Part shown: one piece after another, positions 9,032 to 18,091 of the stretch | Numbering within the stretch: the stretch's first letter is position 1 | Layout: every line of letters begins with the position of its first letter | Assembly (NCBI RefSeq): GCF_000423065.1 | Contig: NZ_AUHG01000011.1 | Coordinates: 863,779-927,778 of the forward strand | Direction of reading: 5' to 3' | DNA from: Christiangramia echinicola DSM 19838 | GTDB taxonomy: Bacteria; Bacteroidota; Bacteroidia; Flavobacteriales; Flavobacteriaceae | DNA length: 64,000 nt | Notes under the pieces: model-generated | Seen by the model: only the letters and a program-made list of their open reading frames with translations | Databases searched by the model: none | Told to the model about the DNA's origin: nothing | Program-made: the position numbers and the translations under genes

Positions 9032-9586
9032 TTATGAGAATATAAAAAGGATTAGAAAGGATATGGAAACTCCTCCAAAGGCAATAGTTCCCAGTTTACC
9101 GCCAAAACCATGCAGAGTGTTTTTTGAAATTATCAGGATAAGTCCGCTAATCAAACCTGCTGCCCCTATAAATGGAAATCCTTTTGCTATAAAAGGAGCA
9201 GTCATACCGGCAAATGCCCCACAATAAATTGCTACAGGTAATTCTCTCAAAAGATCTGACCTTCGGTTTAAATAGGGGAGTGCAGAACTAATTAATCCAG
9301 TGATCCCGGCAGCCAGGACTGCATCTAATTTGATTTCTACGGTTAAATAATAGGTAAAAATAGCGCCAAGGGATGTAAAAATAACCAGAAGTAAATCTAT
9401 TTTTTTGTAGATGGATCCTACTGCTTTTACTTTTTTAAAATAGAACAAACCCATTAAAATTGAAATTCCTGATAGAATTAAAATTGAAACCGGGTTTTGT
9501 TGATTCTCTTTGAAAGCAGCGGCAAGAAATGCGAAATGCATTGAGAGGAATATAAAAACAGGGAATTTCTTAATTAGGTGCCGCAC
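9032..9586 (-). CDS. Membrane protein, tandem paralogue of the downstream gene
   Basis: The 184-residue protein has about six membrane helices. The first 55 residues, with two helices, are absent from its 133-residue neighbour; the rest matches it, including GFGGKLGTIAFGG near the end and GAIFTYYL in the middle. Charged residues are few and lie between helices (NRRSDLLRE). It is the first gene of a two-gene unit. No known family is apparent, and a transport or channel role is only a guess from composition. Confidence 0.6.
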   Translation of the reverse strand: MRHLIKKFPVFIFLSMHFAFLAAAFKENQQNPVSILILSGISILMGLFYFKKVKAVGSIYKKIDLLLVIFTSLGAIFTYYLTVEIKLDAVLAAGITGLISSALPYLNRRSDLLRELPVAIYCGAFAGMTAPFIAKGFPFIGAAGLISGLILIISKNTLHGFGGKLGTIAFGGVSISFLILFIFS

Positions 9587-9684
9587 GAAGGTTTGGTTTA
9601 TTTCTTCAGAATTAGGTGTGCAAAAATGGGAATTTTTATGGTTTATTAAGGTACATACAAATCGGAAAAAAACGAATAAAAAAA

Positions 9685-9704
9685 GGCCACTTAGATAGTG
9701 ACCC
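9685..9704 (-). terminator. Terminator of the M49-like peptidase gene
   Basis: On the minus strand, GGGTCACT-ATCTA-AGTGGCC is followed by TTTTTTT, about 22 bp after the stop codon of the peptidase gene. Confidence 0.7.
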
Positions 9705-9726
9705 GATTTTATTTATGGTTTTATTC

Positions 9727-11391
9727 CTATAATCCCAGGACGTCCGTTCCCTGTTTAAAAACGATGTCTACAGGAATATCCTTTTCAGTTAACTTATCCA
9801 AAGAAACCTGTAGATCATTACCTATTTTTCCGGTTTCATTTAGTAATTTTCCAGTTCCTTCATAATCTCCATCACCCTGAAGTACAAGAATATCGTTAGA
9901 TAAAGAATCTATTGCATCTCTGAACTTCTCCATATCTACTTTATATAATCCTTCTTCATTTTGAGTGAAAGCTCCTAATTCTTTAAAATAATTGAAACGT
10001 ACCATATTTGCTTTTCCGTGGGCGCTTGAAGCGCCAAACCTTACAGATCTAAAGATACTCGCCAGGAAGGTTACGTAATAATCCATTAATTTGGCATCCT
10101 TAATTTCCCCTTTATCATGAAGTTTCGTGATCATATAAATTCCTAGAACATCAGCCTTCCCTTCTTCCAGAGCGCCTGAATGTTCTTTGAGCGCTTCTCT
10201 AACAGTTCCTTTTTCGTTGATGGTATTCTTAATCCCCAGACCGTGAGCTACTTCGTGAAACATGGTATTGGCAAAAAATGCATCGAAAGTTATATTTCCT
10301 CTTTGCTCTGGCACTATTAATTGTTCTGAAATTGGTACAAGGATCTGGTCATATTTTGCCTTCATTGCATTCTTCAACTGAAGTCTTCTACTGCCGTATT
10401 GCTGCTGTACCTTTTCATCATTAGGCAGATTAATGGCAATGGTTTTACTTCCAGAATTACAATCGCCGGCATAATAAACCACATCGTAGGCATTCAGGTC
10501 TGAATCAGTGCCCGGACTGTCTTTTTTATATTTGGCATCTACAGGAAGCTCCTTTTGAAGCATCGGCAGAAAGGAAACATATTTTGCCAGGCGTTCGCTC
10601 CATTCCTTATCTTTTATCAATACATAGGTTTCAAAGGCAGCTTTATAACCGAACAACCTATCCTCATAGGTTTCAATTGGCCCGGTGACCATATCTATTC
10701 TATTATTTTTCATCTGCATCCAGGCTACATCACTTTCATAATATTCGTCTGTTAGAAAAGCTTCTGCCCTAAGGTTAAGGTATTTTTTAAGACCTGGATC
10801 TTCAGCAAGCTCGGCGGCTTGCTTTAAAAGATCTGATGCCTTTTGAAGTTTTTCAGGAAACATTTCATGATACCATACAGACTTTAAATTTCCTTCTTCA
10901 TCTCTTCGAATGAAGGTGTAAAGACTCTCTTTATTTTCGATATCGGCCTGATTGAATTCATCTTTAGACATATCTGCGGGATAAAAATTGGCTGCCTCCG
11001 GTTTCTTATCATAATTTGTTAAAAATGGTTCCAGATTATTCAATCGATCCCAGGGACCATAATTGATATGAACATATTCAGAAGCGAGATCATCTAGCTT
11101 AGAAACAAGCGTATCACGTCCTCCGAATGCCTGATACCAGAATAATTCATCGGTTATCCTGGCAACTTCTATAAGAATTGGAATCATCTTCTTTTCATTC
11201 TCTGAAAGGGCAGAAAGGTCTGTAGTAAGTTCCACTTCGGCATATTGATCTACCAGTTCACTGATGTCTTTTTCAGATTTAATGATTTCAGTATCCTCAG
11301 GAATAATTTCAGATTCCTCATTAGCTTCATTTTTGCAACCTGATAAAACTAATGCGGAAATGAATAATGAATATAAAACGTACTTGTTCAT
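9727..11391 (-). CDS. M49-like (dipeptidyl peptidase III family) metallopeptidase lipoprotein
   Basis: The 554-residue protein begins with a lipoprotein signal (VLSGC) and an acidic linker. The zinc site HEVAHGLG is near residue 378, and EEGKADVLG near residue 408 supplies the second Glu-rich motif (EExxAD) seen in M49. Classical DPP III enzymes have a six-residue HExxxH; this one has the five-residue HExxH form found in some bacterial homologues. The pattern fits proteins often labelled dipeptidyl-peptidase 3 family or Zn-dependent hydrolase. A role in removing dipeptides in the periplasm is inferred. A 16-bp perfect palindrome lies about 50 bp upstream. Confidence 0.82.
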   Translation of the reverse strand: MNKYVLYSLFISALVLSGCKNEANEESEIIPEDTEIIKSEKDISELVDQYAEVELTTDLSALSENEKKMIPILIEVARITDELFWYQAFGGRDTLVSKLDDLASEYVHINYGPWDRLNNLEPFLTNYDKKPEAANFYPADMSKDEFNQADIENKESLYTFIRRDEEGNLKSVWYHEMFPEKLQKASDLLKQAAELAEDPGLKKYLNLRAEAFLTDEYYESDVAWMQMKNNRIDMVTGPIETYEDRLFGYKAAFETYVLIKDKEWSERLAKYVSFLPMLQKELPVDAKYKKDSPGTDSDLNAYDVVYYAGDCNSGSKTIAINLPNDEKVQQQYGSRRLQLKNAMKAKYDQILVPISEQLIVPEQRGNITFDAFFANTMFHEVAHGLGIKNTINEKGTVREALKEHSGALEEGKADVLGIYMITKLHDKGEIKDAKLMDYYVTFLASIFRSVRFGASSAHGKANMVRFNYFKELGAFTQNEEGLYKVDMEKFRDAIDSLSNDILVLQGDGDYEGTGKLLNETGKIGNDLQVSLDKLTEKDIPVDIVFKQGTDVLGL

Positions 11392-11440
11392 TTACTTCGG
11401 TTTTGATTATACGATCATAAATTTAATGTTTTCAAATGAT

Positions 11441-11456
11441 ATACCTCCGGAGGTAT
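11441..11456. promoter_or_regulatory. 16-bp perfect palindrome upstream of the M49-like gene
   Basis: ATACCTCCGGAGGTAT is a perfect 16-bp palindrome 50-65 bp upstream of the start at 11391. As RNA it could form only a short stem and is not followed by a T-run on the transcribed strand, so a DNA-binding site is more likely than a terminator. Confidence 0.4.
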
Positions 11457-11476
11457 TTTATCTAAATGTTGTCTAC

Positions 11477-12958
11477 CTATTTTGACTTTTCTAATTGAAA
11501 TTGCTCACTAAAACCGAAGGGATCGAAATCCCAGATAAGAGGGAGCATGAAATAAACCATTGCTGTTAGAAAAAGAATAGAAATCAGGTTCATAAAGATC
11601 CCGGTTCTTACCATATCCGGGATTCTTAAATATCCTGAACCAAATACTACTGCATTTGGTGGTGTGGCCACAGGTAACATAAAAGCACATGAGGCGGCAA
11701 CCGTTGTGGCAACTAAAAGCATATATGGGTTCAGATTCAGTTTTAATGCAATTGGTGCCAGGATTGGAAGCAACATGGCGGTAGTTGCGAGATTCGAGGT
11801 GAGCTCGGTTATAAAATTTACACTAAAAATTACGATCAATATCAATAATATTAACGGTAAAGTATCAAGCATAGTCATTTGCATTCCTATCCAACGGGCT
11901 AACCCCGAAACTTCGAAACCTGAAGCCAGGGCCATTCCACCTCCAAAAAGAAGAATAATGCCCCAGGGTAATTTAACTGCCTCTTTCCAGTCTATAATTC
12001 TATCTCCATCTTTTCCACAACTTATCGTGAATAAGGTTATTGCTGCGATCATCGCTATGATCGTATCGTCTATTCCCGGCAGGAATTTTTCAAGAATAAA
12101 AGATCGGGTGATCCAGCAAATAGCCGTTAATACAAAAACTATCATAACAATTTTTTCTTCCCTTTTCATTGGACCTAGTTCTAAGACCAACCGCTGAATT
12201 TCCTTTTTTCCGCCAGGGAATTTGTTATGTTTAAAATTGAAAGCAAAACTGGTTATATAGTACCAGGAAACTATAAGCAGGGTAATAGATATGGGAAGTC
12301 CAAATTTGAGCCATTGGAAAAAGCTGATATCTATATTATAAACTTCCTGAATATATCCCGCAAAAACCAGGTTTGGAGGAGTTCCTATTAGTGTCGCGAT
12401 TCCGCCAATAGATGCACTATAAGCAATACTTAGCATTAAAGCTTTTCCGAAGACCTTGGTTTCATGATTTTTGGTATTAGGATTGTCTTTAAGCTGTGAA
12501 ACTATAGACATTCCAATTGGTAACATCATTACCGAAGTGGCGGTATTAGATATCCACATTGACAAAAATGCCGTAGCGACCATAAAGCCGAGGATAATAT
12601 TTCTAATATTGGTCCCAATTAAATTAATAATATGAAGCGCAATTCTTTTGTGCAGGTTCCATTTTTCTATAGCTATGGCCAGGATGAAACCACCCATATA
12701 AAGGAAAATGTATTTATGACCATACGAAGCCGTTGTTGTAGAAAGGTCTAAAGCTCCAGTTAATGGAAATAATACAATAGGCAGTAATGCGGTAACTGCG
12801 ATAGGGACTGCTTCGGTAACCCACCATAATGCAATCCAAAGGGTAGCGCTTAAAACATCCCATGCAGATTCAGGCATTCCCTTGGGTCCTTCTATACTTT
12901 GTAGAATTAGAAATAATAAAGGACCCAGAATGAGGAATAAATTTTTCTTAATTCTCAT
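11477..12958 (-). CDS. SLC13/DASS family sodium-dependent dicarboxylate (anion) symporter
   Basis: The 493-residue protein has about 11-12 membrane segments and the two inverted SNT substrate/Na+ motifs of the DASS family: SNTATSVMMLPIG near residue 135 and TSNLATTAMLLPILAP near residue 390, plus GTPPNLVFAG and TPPNAVVFGSG loops. It would import C4-dicarboxylates (succinate, fumarate, malate) or sulfate with Na+. It starts 3 bp after the PEP carboxykinase stop, and pairing dicarboxylate uptake with gluconeogenesis makes a dicarboxylate substrate the better guess. Confidence 0.9.
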   Translation of the reverse strand: MRIKKNLFLILGPLLFLILQSIEGPKGMPESAWDVLSATLWIALWWVTEAVPIAVTALLPIVLFPLTGALDLSTTTASYGHKYIFLYMGGFILAIAIEKWNLHKRIALHIINLIGTNIRNIILGFMVATAFLSMWISNTATSVMMLPIGMSIVSQLKDNPNTKNHETKVFGKALMLSIAYSASIGGIATLIGTPPNLVFAGYIQEVYNIDISFFQWLKFGLPISITLLIVSWYYITSFAFNFKHNKFPGGKKEIQRLVLELGPMKREEKIVMIVFVLTAICWITRSFILEKFLPGIDDTIIAMIAAITLFTISCGKDGDRIIDWKEAVKLPWGIILLFGGGMALASGFEVSGLARWIGMQMTMLDTLPLILLILIVIFSVNFITELTSNLATTAMLLPILAPIALKLNLNPYMLLVATTVAASCAFMLPVATPPNAVVFGSGYLRIPDMVRTGIFMNLISILFLTAMVYFMLPLIWDFDPFGFSEQFQLEKSK

Positions 12959-12961
12959 AAA

Positions 12962-14539
12962 TTAAAAATCGAATCGCTGAGGTCCGCTTCGTCGAATATC
13001 TTCATTCGCTTCTGCCTCAAATTTTTCGAAATTCTTTCTGAAAGCATTAGATAATTTAAATGCTGCGGTATAATATGCTTTGTCATCATCCCAGGTAGCA
13101 CGAGGGCTCAATACCTTATCTGGAACTCCTGGACAGCTTCGAGGCTGGGCCACTCCAAATACAGAATGAATATGATATTTTTCATAAGAATATTTAGGAT
13201 CCAGTTCGCCATCTAATATAGCATTTACCATCGCCCTGGTGTACTTCAGTTTTATACGACTTCCTACACCATAAGCACCACCGGTCCATCCGGTGTTGAT
13301 CAACCATACGTTTGCCCCGCTCTTATCTATTTTTTCGCTCAGCATTTCAGCATAGACCGCAGGGTGTAATGGCATAAATGGTGCTCCAAAACAGGCCGAG
13401 AAAGATGGTACAGGATCAACGATGCCGGCTTCAGTTCCCGCAATTTTTGAAGTGTAGCCTGAGATAAAATGATAAGCCGCTTGATTTGATGTGAGTTTTG
13501 AAACGGGGGGCAAAACTCCAAACGCATCGGCGGTTAAAAAGAATATATTTTTAGGATTTTCTCCAACAGAAGGTTTCTGGATATTATTAATATGATGAAT
13601 AGGATAACTTACCCTTGTATTCTGGGTAATAGAAGTATCGGCAAAATCGACCTTCCCGTCATGAATAATTACATTCTCCAGGAGAGATCCTTTTTTAATA
13701 GCATTAAAAATATCCGGTTCCGACTCTTTATCCAGGTTTATAACCTTAGCGTAACAACCTCCTTCAAAATTGAATATCCTGTCATCTGGAGTCCAGCCGT
13801 GTTCGTCATCGCCAATTAGTTTTCTGGAAGGATCTGCAGAAAGTGTGGTTTTTCCGGTGCCAGATAATCCAAAGAATATAGCTGTGTCATCGTCTTTACC
13901 AACGTTTGCAGAACAATGCATAGGTAATACATGATGCTCTACTGGTAGAATAAAATTAAGAGCTGAGAAAATTCCTTTTTTGATCTCTCCGGTATATCCT
14001 GTACCGCCAATTAGTACCGTTTTATCTTTAAAACTGATCACGGCAAAATTAGACTGCCTTGTATTATGTTTTCCAGGATCTGCTAAAAAACCAGGAGCAT
14101 CTATTACAGTCCAGTCTTTTTTGAAGCTATCCAGTTCAGCTTTATCAGGCCTTAGAAACATATTATAAGCGAAAAGGTTGCTCCATGGATGTTCTGTAAT
14201 AACTTCAAGGTTTAACCGGTATTCTTCCAGTGCCCCGGCGTAGGCGAATCTTTTAAAAACATCTTTATCCTCTAAATAATTGAGAACTTCCTGTTTTAAC
14301 TGAAGATAATCTTCAGTGCTAAAAGGCATATTAATTTCTCCCCAATCAACTTTATCTTCAGTAAGCTCATCTTTAACTATAAAACGATCCTTAGGGGACC
14401 TGCCGGTAAATTCACCAGTATTAATGGCGAGGCTACCAGAATCGGTTATTTGGCCTTCATTTTTATCAAGGGTTATATTAGTTAATTCTTCAGGGTCTAA
14501 CTGAAAAAAGACTTTAGAATTTGAATTTTCAGTATTCAT
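12962..14539 (-). CDS. pckA: Phosphoenolpyruvate carboxykinase (ATP)
   Basis: This enzyme converts oxaloacetate plus ATP to PEP and CO2, the entry step of gluconeogenesis. Visible motifs are TGRSPKDRFIV near the N terminus, the P-loop GLSGTGKTTLSAD, IGDDEHGW (metal ligand region), NFEGGCYAK, and a C-terminal MVNAILDGEL segment. Length is about 525 residues, close to the family norm of 530-540. The frame extends 11 codons further upstream to 14572, but the ATG at 14539 (MNTENSN) follows an AT-rich leader and is preferred. It is the first gene of an operon with the SLC13 carrier. Confidence 0.96.
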   Translation of the reverse strand: MNTENSNSKVFFQLDPEELTNITLDKNEGQITDSGSLAINTGEFTGRSPKDRFIVKDELTEDKVDWGEINMPFSTEDYLQLKQEVLNYLEDKDVFKRFAYAGALEEYRLNLEVITEHPWSNLFAYNMFLRPDKAELDSFKKDWTVIDAPGFLADPGKHNTRQSNFAVISFKDKTVLIGGTGYTGEIKKGIFSALNFILPVEHHVLPMHCSANVGKDDDTAIFFGLSGTGKTTLSADPSRKLIGDDEHGWTPDDRIFNFEGGCYAKVINLDKESEPDIFNAIKKGSLLENVIIHDGKVDFADTSITQNTRVSYPIHHINNIQKPSVGENPKNIFFLTADAFGVLPPVSKLTSNQAAYHFISGYTSKIAGTEAGIVDPVPSFSACFGAPFMPLHPAVYAEMLSEKIDKSGANVWLINTGWTGGAYGVGSRIKLKYTRAMVNAILDGELDPKYSYEKYHIHSVFGVAQPRSCPGVPDKVLSPRATWDDDKAYYTAAFKLSNAFRKNFEKFEAEANEDIRRSGPQRFDF

Positions 14540-14772
14540 ACTTTTAAATTTTTGATAATTAATGCTTAGCAATATGTGTAAATTATTACGAAAACCTTAT
14601 AGTTTAAAGTTTTTTAATGAATTTTATCAAGATTTAACGAATCCTGTTTTCTATTTATAGCCTTTTCTATTAAAATCACCCCAGATCATAGAAGGGAATT
14701 CAGCTTTTTAAACCATATTTGAAACCCGGTTTAAATAGACCAGGAAAAAATAATTAATCTTAAATAATAGTA

Positions 14773-14994
14773 ATGTCTAAAACAAAACTTACGGTTCTAA
14801 GTAACGGATCTTTAAAAGTTCAGGGTGATTTTGAAATAGTAGATAAAGAGGGTAATGTATACGACCTTGGAGGTAGAGAACAGGTTTCACTGTGTAGATG
14901 TGGATTATCTAAAAATAAACCTTTTTGTGATGGAGCTCACAGAAATCATTTTGAGCATAATGCAGAAGCTTTTGATCTTCCGCCAAAAAAATAG
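14773..14994 (+). CDS. CDGSH iron-sulfur domain protein
   Basis: The 73-residue protein holds one CDGSH motif: CRCGLSKNKPFCDGAH supplies the three Cys and one His ligands of a redox-active, labile [2Fe-2S] cluster. The family (mitoNEET-like) serves in iron-sulfur or redox handling; bacterial single-motif forms are small soluble proteins like this one. It is alone on the plus strand, with a strong terminator right behind it. Confidence 0.93.
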   Translation: MSKTKLTVLSNGSLKVQGDFEIVDKEGNVYDLGGREQVSLCRCGLSKNKPFCDGAHRNHFEHNAEAFDLPPKK

Positions 14995-15010
14995 TAGCTA
15001 ATAAATCATT

Positions 15011-15046
15011 AAACGAGCATTTCTCATTAGAGTTATGCTCGTTTTT
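15011..15046 (+). terminator. Rho-independent terminator of the CDGSH gene
   Basis: AAACGAGCAT and ATGCTCGTTT form a 10-bp perfect stem with a 14-nt loop, followed by TTATAT, 16 bp after the stop codon. Confidence 0.8.
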
Positions 15047-15054
15047 ATATTCAA

Positions 15055-15406
15055 TTAGAATAAAAGTAAAATTCTCAAAATTAACTCGAATACAATCCCA
15101 AAGGGATCTTCAACATAACACATCTAATATGGCTTCTCATTTGGATAATATTCCCTAGTAGGCATGCTTTGTTGTCCTCCGTAGGCTACAATCTTATCTA
15201 TTAAAGCTTAAATATCCGGCTCCTGAACGCAAAAATGAAATAACCCAGTATTGAAAGGATTAAATTCTGGTGCCTCTTTTTTACCATGAGGAAAAGAGAA
15301 TAATTCAATTCCGATACCATCTGATGTATACATATGAGTAATTTCAAATTGCTCCCAATATGCTTTTGGAGCTCTCAGTATGAAATAGCAGTTTTTTATC
15401 TCCAGC
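15055..15406 (-). pseudogene. Decayed VOC (glyoxalase/bleomycin-resistance) family gene
   Basis: On the minus strand one frame reads a typical VOC C-terminal half: ILRAPKAYWEQFEITHM, GIGIELFSFPHGKK, FNPFNTGLFHFCVQEPDI and MCYVEDPFGIVFEL. Two in-frame stops interrupt it (TAA after EPDI and TAG after NEKPY), and the N-terminal half with a start codon is missing. VOC enzymes are metal-dependent isomerases, lyases or dioxygenases of about 130-170 residues. The remnant shows that an intact relative was once here; neither strand has a functional gene in this interval. Confidence 0.75.
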
Positions 15407-15752
15407 CTAGATTAATTTGTAAAGAATCCATTTAATTTCGAATTACTTGTACACTATAATAAATGCCCAACTTTCTCATCAGAAAATTCTTCATTTTTTA
15501 AGTTGAAATTAATGACACTTGTCGTAATCTTGCGCGTTCAAAATAAGAAATACCTGTTATAGTATTCTGATATTTAGAAAGTAGCAATTGTGTATATACG
15601 AGTGTGCTAAAACTCTACACTATTAAATCTTAGAGAATTGCAATGCGTTAATATATAGTGCATTACAAAATGGCACGTGGATTGTTATGTCCGAGTGGGG
15701 TCACTTAATTCAGGTAGGCTCTATGAAAATCAACTTTTATTAAAGTTTAAAA
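15407..15752. other. Intergenic region upstream of the GT2 gene
   Basis: No gene is visible in these 346 bp. ATGAAAATCAA occurs twice, at 15722 (a six-codon open stretch ending in TAA) and at the real GT2 start 15753. No clear TAnnTTTG promoter or terminator was found. Confidence 0.4.
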
Positions 15753-17189
15753 ATGAAAATCAATAAAGATCAAACTGGTAATTCTTCTTCGGTAGAGAAA
15801 AAAAATTTAAACGAGAAGCCATTTTTTAATAAGGAGGAACCGGACTTAACTAGCCCAAAGAACATGAAAGGGGTGTTGGTTAGAGCTATAAGCTTTATTA
15901 TCCTGCTTATTGCAGCGTATATTGCTTTTACCTTGCAGAGTGACTTTGCACAATATCGCCTCGATAGGTTTAACTCCTCCTGGGGATTTGCATTTTTTAT
16001 AATTGCCGCCGGGTTATTTCTTTTCAAGGCAGGTTTCTTTTTCTATAATCTTTATCTGTATTTTAAATATAAACCTGTAGAGGGTGTTGAGGACAATAAC
16101 TTACCAACCACTACGGTGATTGTTCCGGCTTATAATGAGGGAAAACAGGTTTGGGCTACTTTAATGAGTCTGGCCGAGAGTGATTATCCGGAAGAGAAAT
16201 TACAGTTACTGGCAATAGACGACGGGAGTAAAGATGACACATGGTACTGGATGCAGGAAGCTAAAAAAGTTCTTGGATCCAGGCTGGCTATTTATCAGCA
16301 ACCGGTGAATAAAGGAAAACGTCATGCCCTTTACCGTGGTTTTAACCTAGGTAATGGGGAAATTTTTGTGACGGTAGATAGTGACTCTATAGTAGCAAAG
16401 GATACCTTGAGAAATCTTGTGAGTCCGTTTGTTGTAAATAAGAAGTGTGGTGCTGTTGCAGGAAATATCCGGGTGCTGAACAACGAGCAAAAGGCATTGC
16501 TGCCTAAGATGCTAGATGTAAGTTTTGTTTTGAGTTTTGAATTTGTTCGTTCGGCTGAAAGTACTCTTGAATCTGTATTATGTACTCCTGGAGCTTTGGC
16601 GGCTTATAGAAGTGAAGCTGTGTTTGCATGCCTTGACGACTGGATCAATCAGACTTTTATGGGTAATCCCTCAGATATAGGGGAAGATAGAGCCATGACC
16701 AATATGATCTTGAAACAGGGATATCATGTTCAATTTCAAAGAAATGCGTATGCCTATACAAATGTACCTGAGAAATATACCGGACTTTATAAGATGTTCA
16801 TTAGATGGGGTAGGAGCAATGTACGCGAGAATCTTAATATGGCTAAATATGTGTTTACAGATTTCCGTGAGGGTAGAAAACTGGGGATAAGAATTTTATT
16901 TCTGAACCAGATATTAAAGTTAATAATGAGCTATCCAGTAATATTATTGATGTTCTTCTTCATTTTTACTCATCCCATATTATTCCTGAGCTCAACCTTA
17001 TTGAGTATCCTAATCTGGTCTAGTTTCCCGGTATTATTCTATGCAAAACGTTATAAACTATCAGAATCATTCTGGGCGTATTCTTATAGTCTTTTATATA
17101 CCTTCGGATTGTTCTGGATAACACCTTATGCCATTGCTACAGCTAGTAGAAGAGGTTGGTTAACCCGTGAACTTACAGATAAAAAATAA
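15753..17189 (+). CDS. Membrane-embedded family 2 glycosyltransferase (processive type)
   Basis: The 478-residue protein has two N-terminal membrane helices (about 45-65 and 77-100), a GT2 catalytic domain and three or four C-terminal helices. Catalytic features are the nucleotide-binding VPAYNEG and DDGSKDD, VDSDS (DxD), GEDRAMTN (general base) and the FIRWGRSNVRE segment, an xxxRW motif like that of NodC, hyaluronan and PNAG synthases. Such enzymes polymerise or extend a sugar chain from UDP-sugars on the cytoplasmic side and help extrude it. No partner polysaccharide genes are adjacent, so the product is unknown. A good terminator follows. Confidence 0.9.
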   Translation: MKINKDQTGNSSSVEKKNLNEKPFFNKEEPDLTSPKNMKGVLVRAISFIILLIAAYIAFTLQSDFAQYRLDRFNSSWGFAFFIIAAGLFLFKAGFFFYNLYLYFKYKPVEGVEDNNLPTTTVIVPAYNEGKQVWATLMSLAESDYPEEKLQLLAIDDGSKDDTWYWMQEAKKVLGSRLAIYQQPVNKGKRHALYRGFNLGNGEIFVTVDSDSIVAKDTLRNLVSPFVVNKKCGAVAGNIRVLNNEQKALLPKMLDVSFVLSFEFVRSAESTLESVLCTPGALAAYRSEAVFACLDDWINQTFMGNPSDIGEDRAMTNMILKQGYHVQFQRNAYAYTNVPEKYTGLYKMFIRWGRSNVRENLNMAKYVFTDFREGRKLGIRILFLNQILKLIMSYPVILLMFFFIFTHPILFLSSTLLSILIWSSFPVLFYAKRYKLSESFWAYSYSLLYTFGLFWITPYAIATASRRGWLTRELTDKK

Positions 17190-17207
17190 GCAGAATTTAA
17201 TTTTAAT

Positions 17208-17240
17208 AAAAAAGGGAATCGATTAAGGGTTCCCTTTTTT
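17208..17240 (+). terminator. Terminator of the GT2 gene
   Basis: AAAAAAGGGAA and TTCCCTTTTTT form an 11-bp stem around an 11-nt loop with a built-in T-run. The A-rich 5' arm means it could also work for minus-strand transcripts. Confidence 0.75.
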
Positions 17241-17347
17241 TATGGTTGAAAAATAAATTTGGACCTGTAATCGCTTCAGCTTCTGGAAGCTAAATTTTTT
17301 GTTGATTTTCTATCCTATAAGCAAGTAAAAAGGCAGGTTTAAAAATT

Positions 17348-17355
17348 TATATTTG
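17348..17355 (+). promoter_or_regulatory. Bacteroidota -10 element of the DUF4494 gene
   Basis: TATATTTG matches TAnnTTTG exactly, 20 bp ahead of the start at 17376. I saw no good TTTG -33 box at the expected spacing. Confidence 0.4.
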
Positions 17356-17375
17356 GCGTCCTAAAATAAAATGAC

Positions 17376-17915
17376 ATGAGCGTAATTTGGTATGAGTGTA
17401 AGGTGAAATACAGAAAAACACACGAAACAGGAGAACAAAAAGTGACTACAGATACATATTTACTGGATGCGGTTTCTTATACAGAAGCAGAATCCAGGAT
17501 CACTGAAGAAATGAAGGCCTATACCAGCGAGGATTTCAGGATTATGAATATCAAGGTTGCGAACTTTTCTGAAGTTCATCCATTTGAAAATTCAGATAGA
17601 TGGTTCAAATCCAAAGTATCCCTGATCGCATTAGATGAAGAAAGTGGAAAGGAAAGAAAATCGAACATCTATTTACTTGTTCAGGCCAACGATGTAAAGG
17701 AAGCTTTTGAAAACACCACTCAGGCGTTGGAAGATACTATGGGCGATTATACTATTCCATCTATTACAGAATCACCTATTTTAGACGTCTTTCCATATTT
17801 TACAGGGGAAGAGGAGCAACTAGAAAAATTTAATGTGCTGGAGACTTCTGAAGTGGGAGAAGATGCTGAAGCAGATAAAGAAGAAGAACAGAAGCACGAG
17901 GAAGCCGAAGTATAG
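17376..17915 (+). CDS. DUF4494 domain-containing protein
   Basis: The 179-residue soluble protein begins IWYECKVKYRKTHETGEQ and contains the LLDAVSYTEAESRI segment typical of DUF4494, a Bacteroidota family of unknown function. The fold appears to be a repeat: residues 1-70 and 75-150 each hold a beta-rich stretch followed by an alpha helix with a Thr/Glu pattern (YTEAESRI, DVKEAFENT). The C-terminal 30 residues are strongly acidic and low in complexity. A nearby ATG at 17371 is out of frame. No signal peptide, so it acts in the cytoplasm. Confidence 0.82.
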   Translation: MSVIWYECKVKYRKTHETGEQKVTTDTYLLDAVSYTEAESRITEEMKAYTSEDFRIMNIKVANFSEVHPFENSDRWFKSKVSLIALDEESGKERKSNIYLLVQANDVKEAFENTTQALEDTMGDYTIPSITESPILDVFPYFTGEEEQLEKFNVLETSEVGEDAEADKEEEQKHEEAEV

Positions 17916-17942
17916 GTTTTAGCTATAAGGCATTTTATAATA

Positions 17943-17973
17943 AGCATCTGGATGTTTCCAGGTGCTTTTTTTA
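17943..17973 (+). terminator. Terminator of the DUF4494 gene
   Basis: AGCATCTGG and CCAGGTGCT pair (one G-T) around a 6-nt loop, followed by a run of seven T. Confidence 0.8.
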
Positions 17974-18091
17974 TGTTGTTTACTTTACTTCACCACAATA
18001 GACATTTACATCAAAATTTGATTATTTAAGATCATGAATAACCTGTTTTGAGTATTATAGTGTATTTTTAGTAATCTGCATTCTACATTAA

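Noticed and set aside
11664..12197. 177-residue plus-strand open frame
   Set aside because: It is antisense to the SLC13 gene and its sequence has the low-complexity look of a shadow frame.
14540..14572. Longer N terminus for PEP carboxykinase
   Set aside because: The 11 added residues look like translated leader; the ATG at 14539 fits better.
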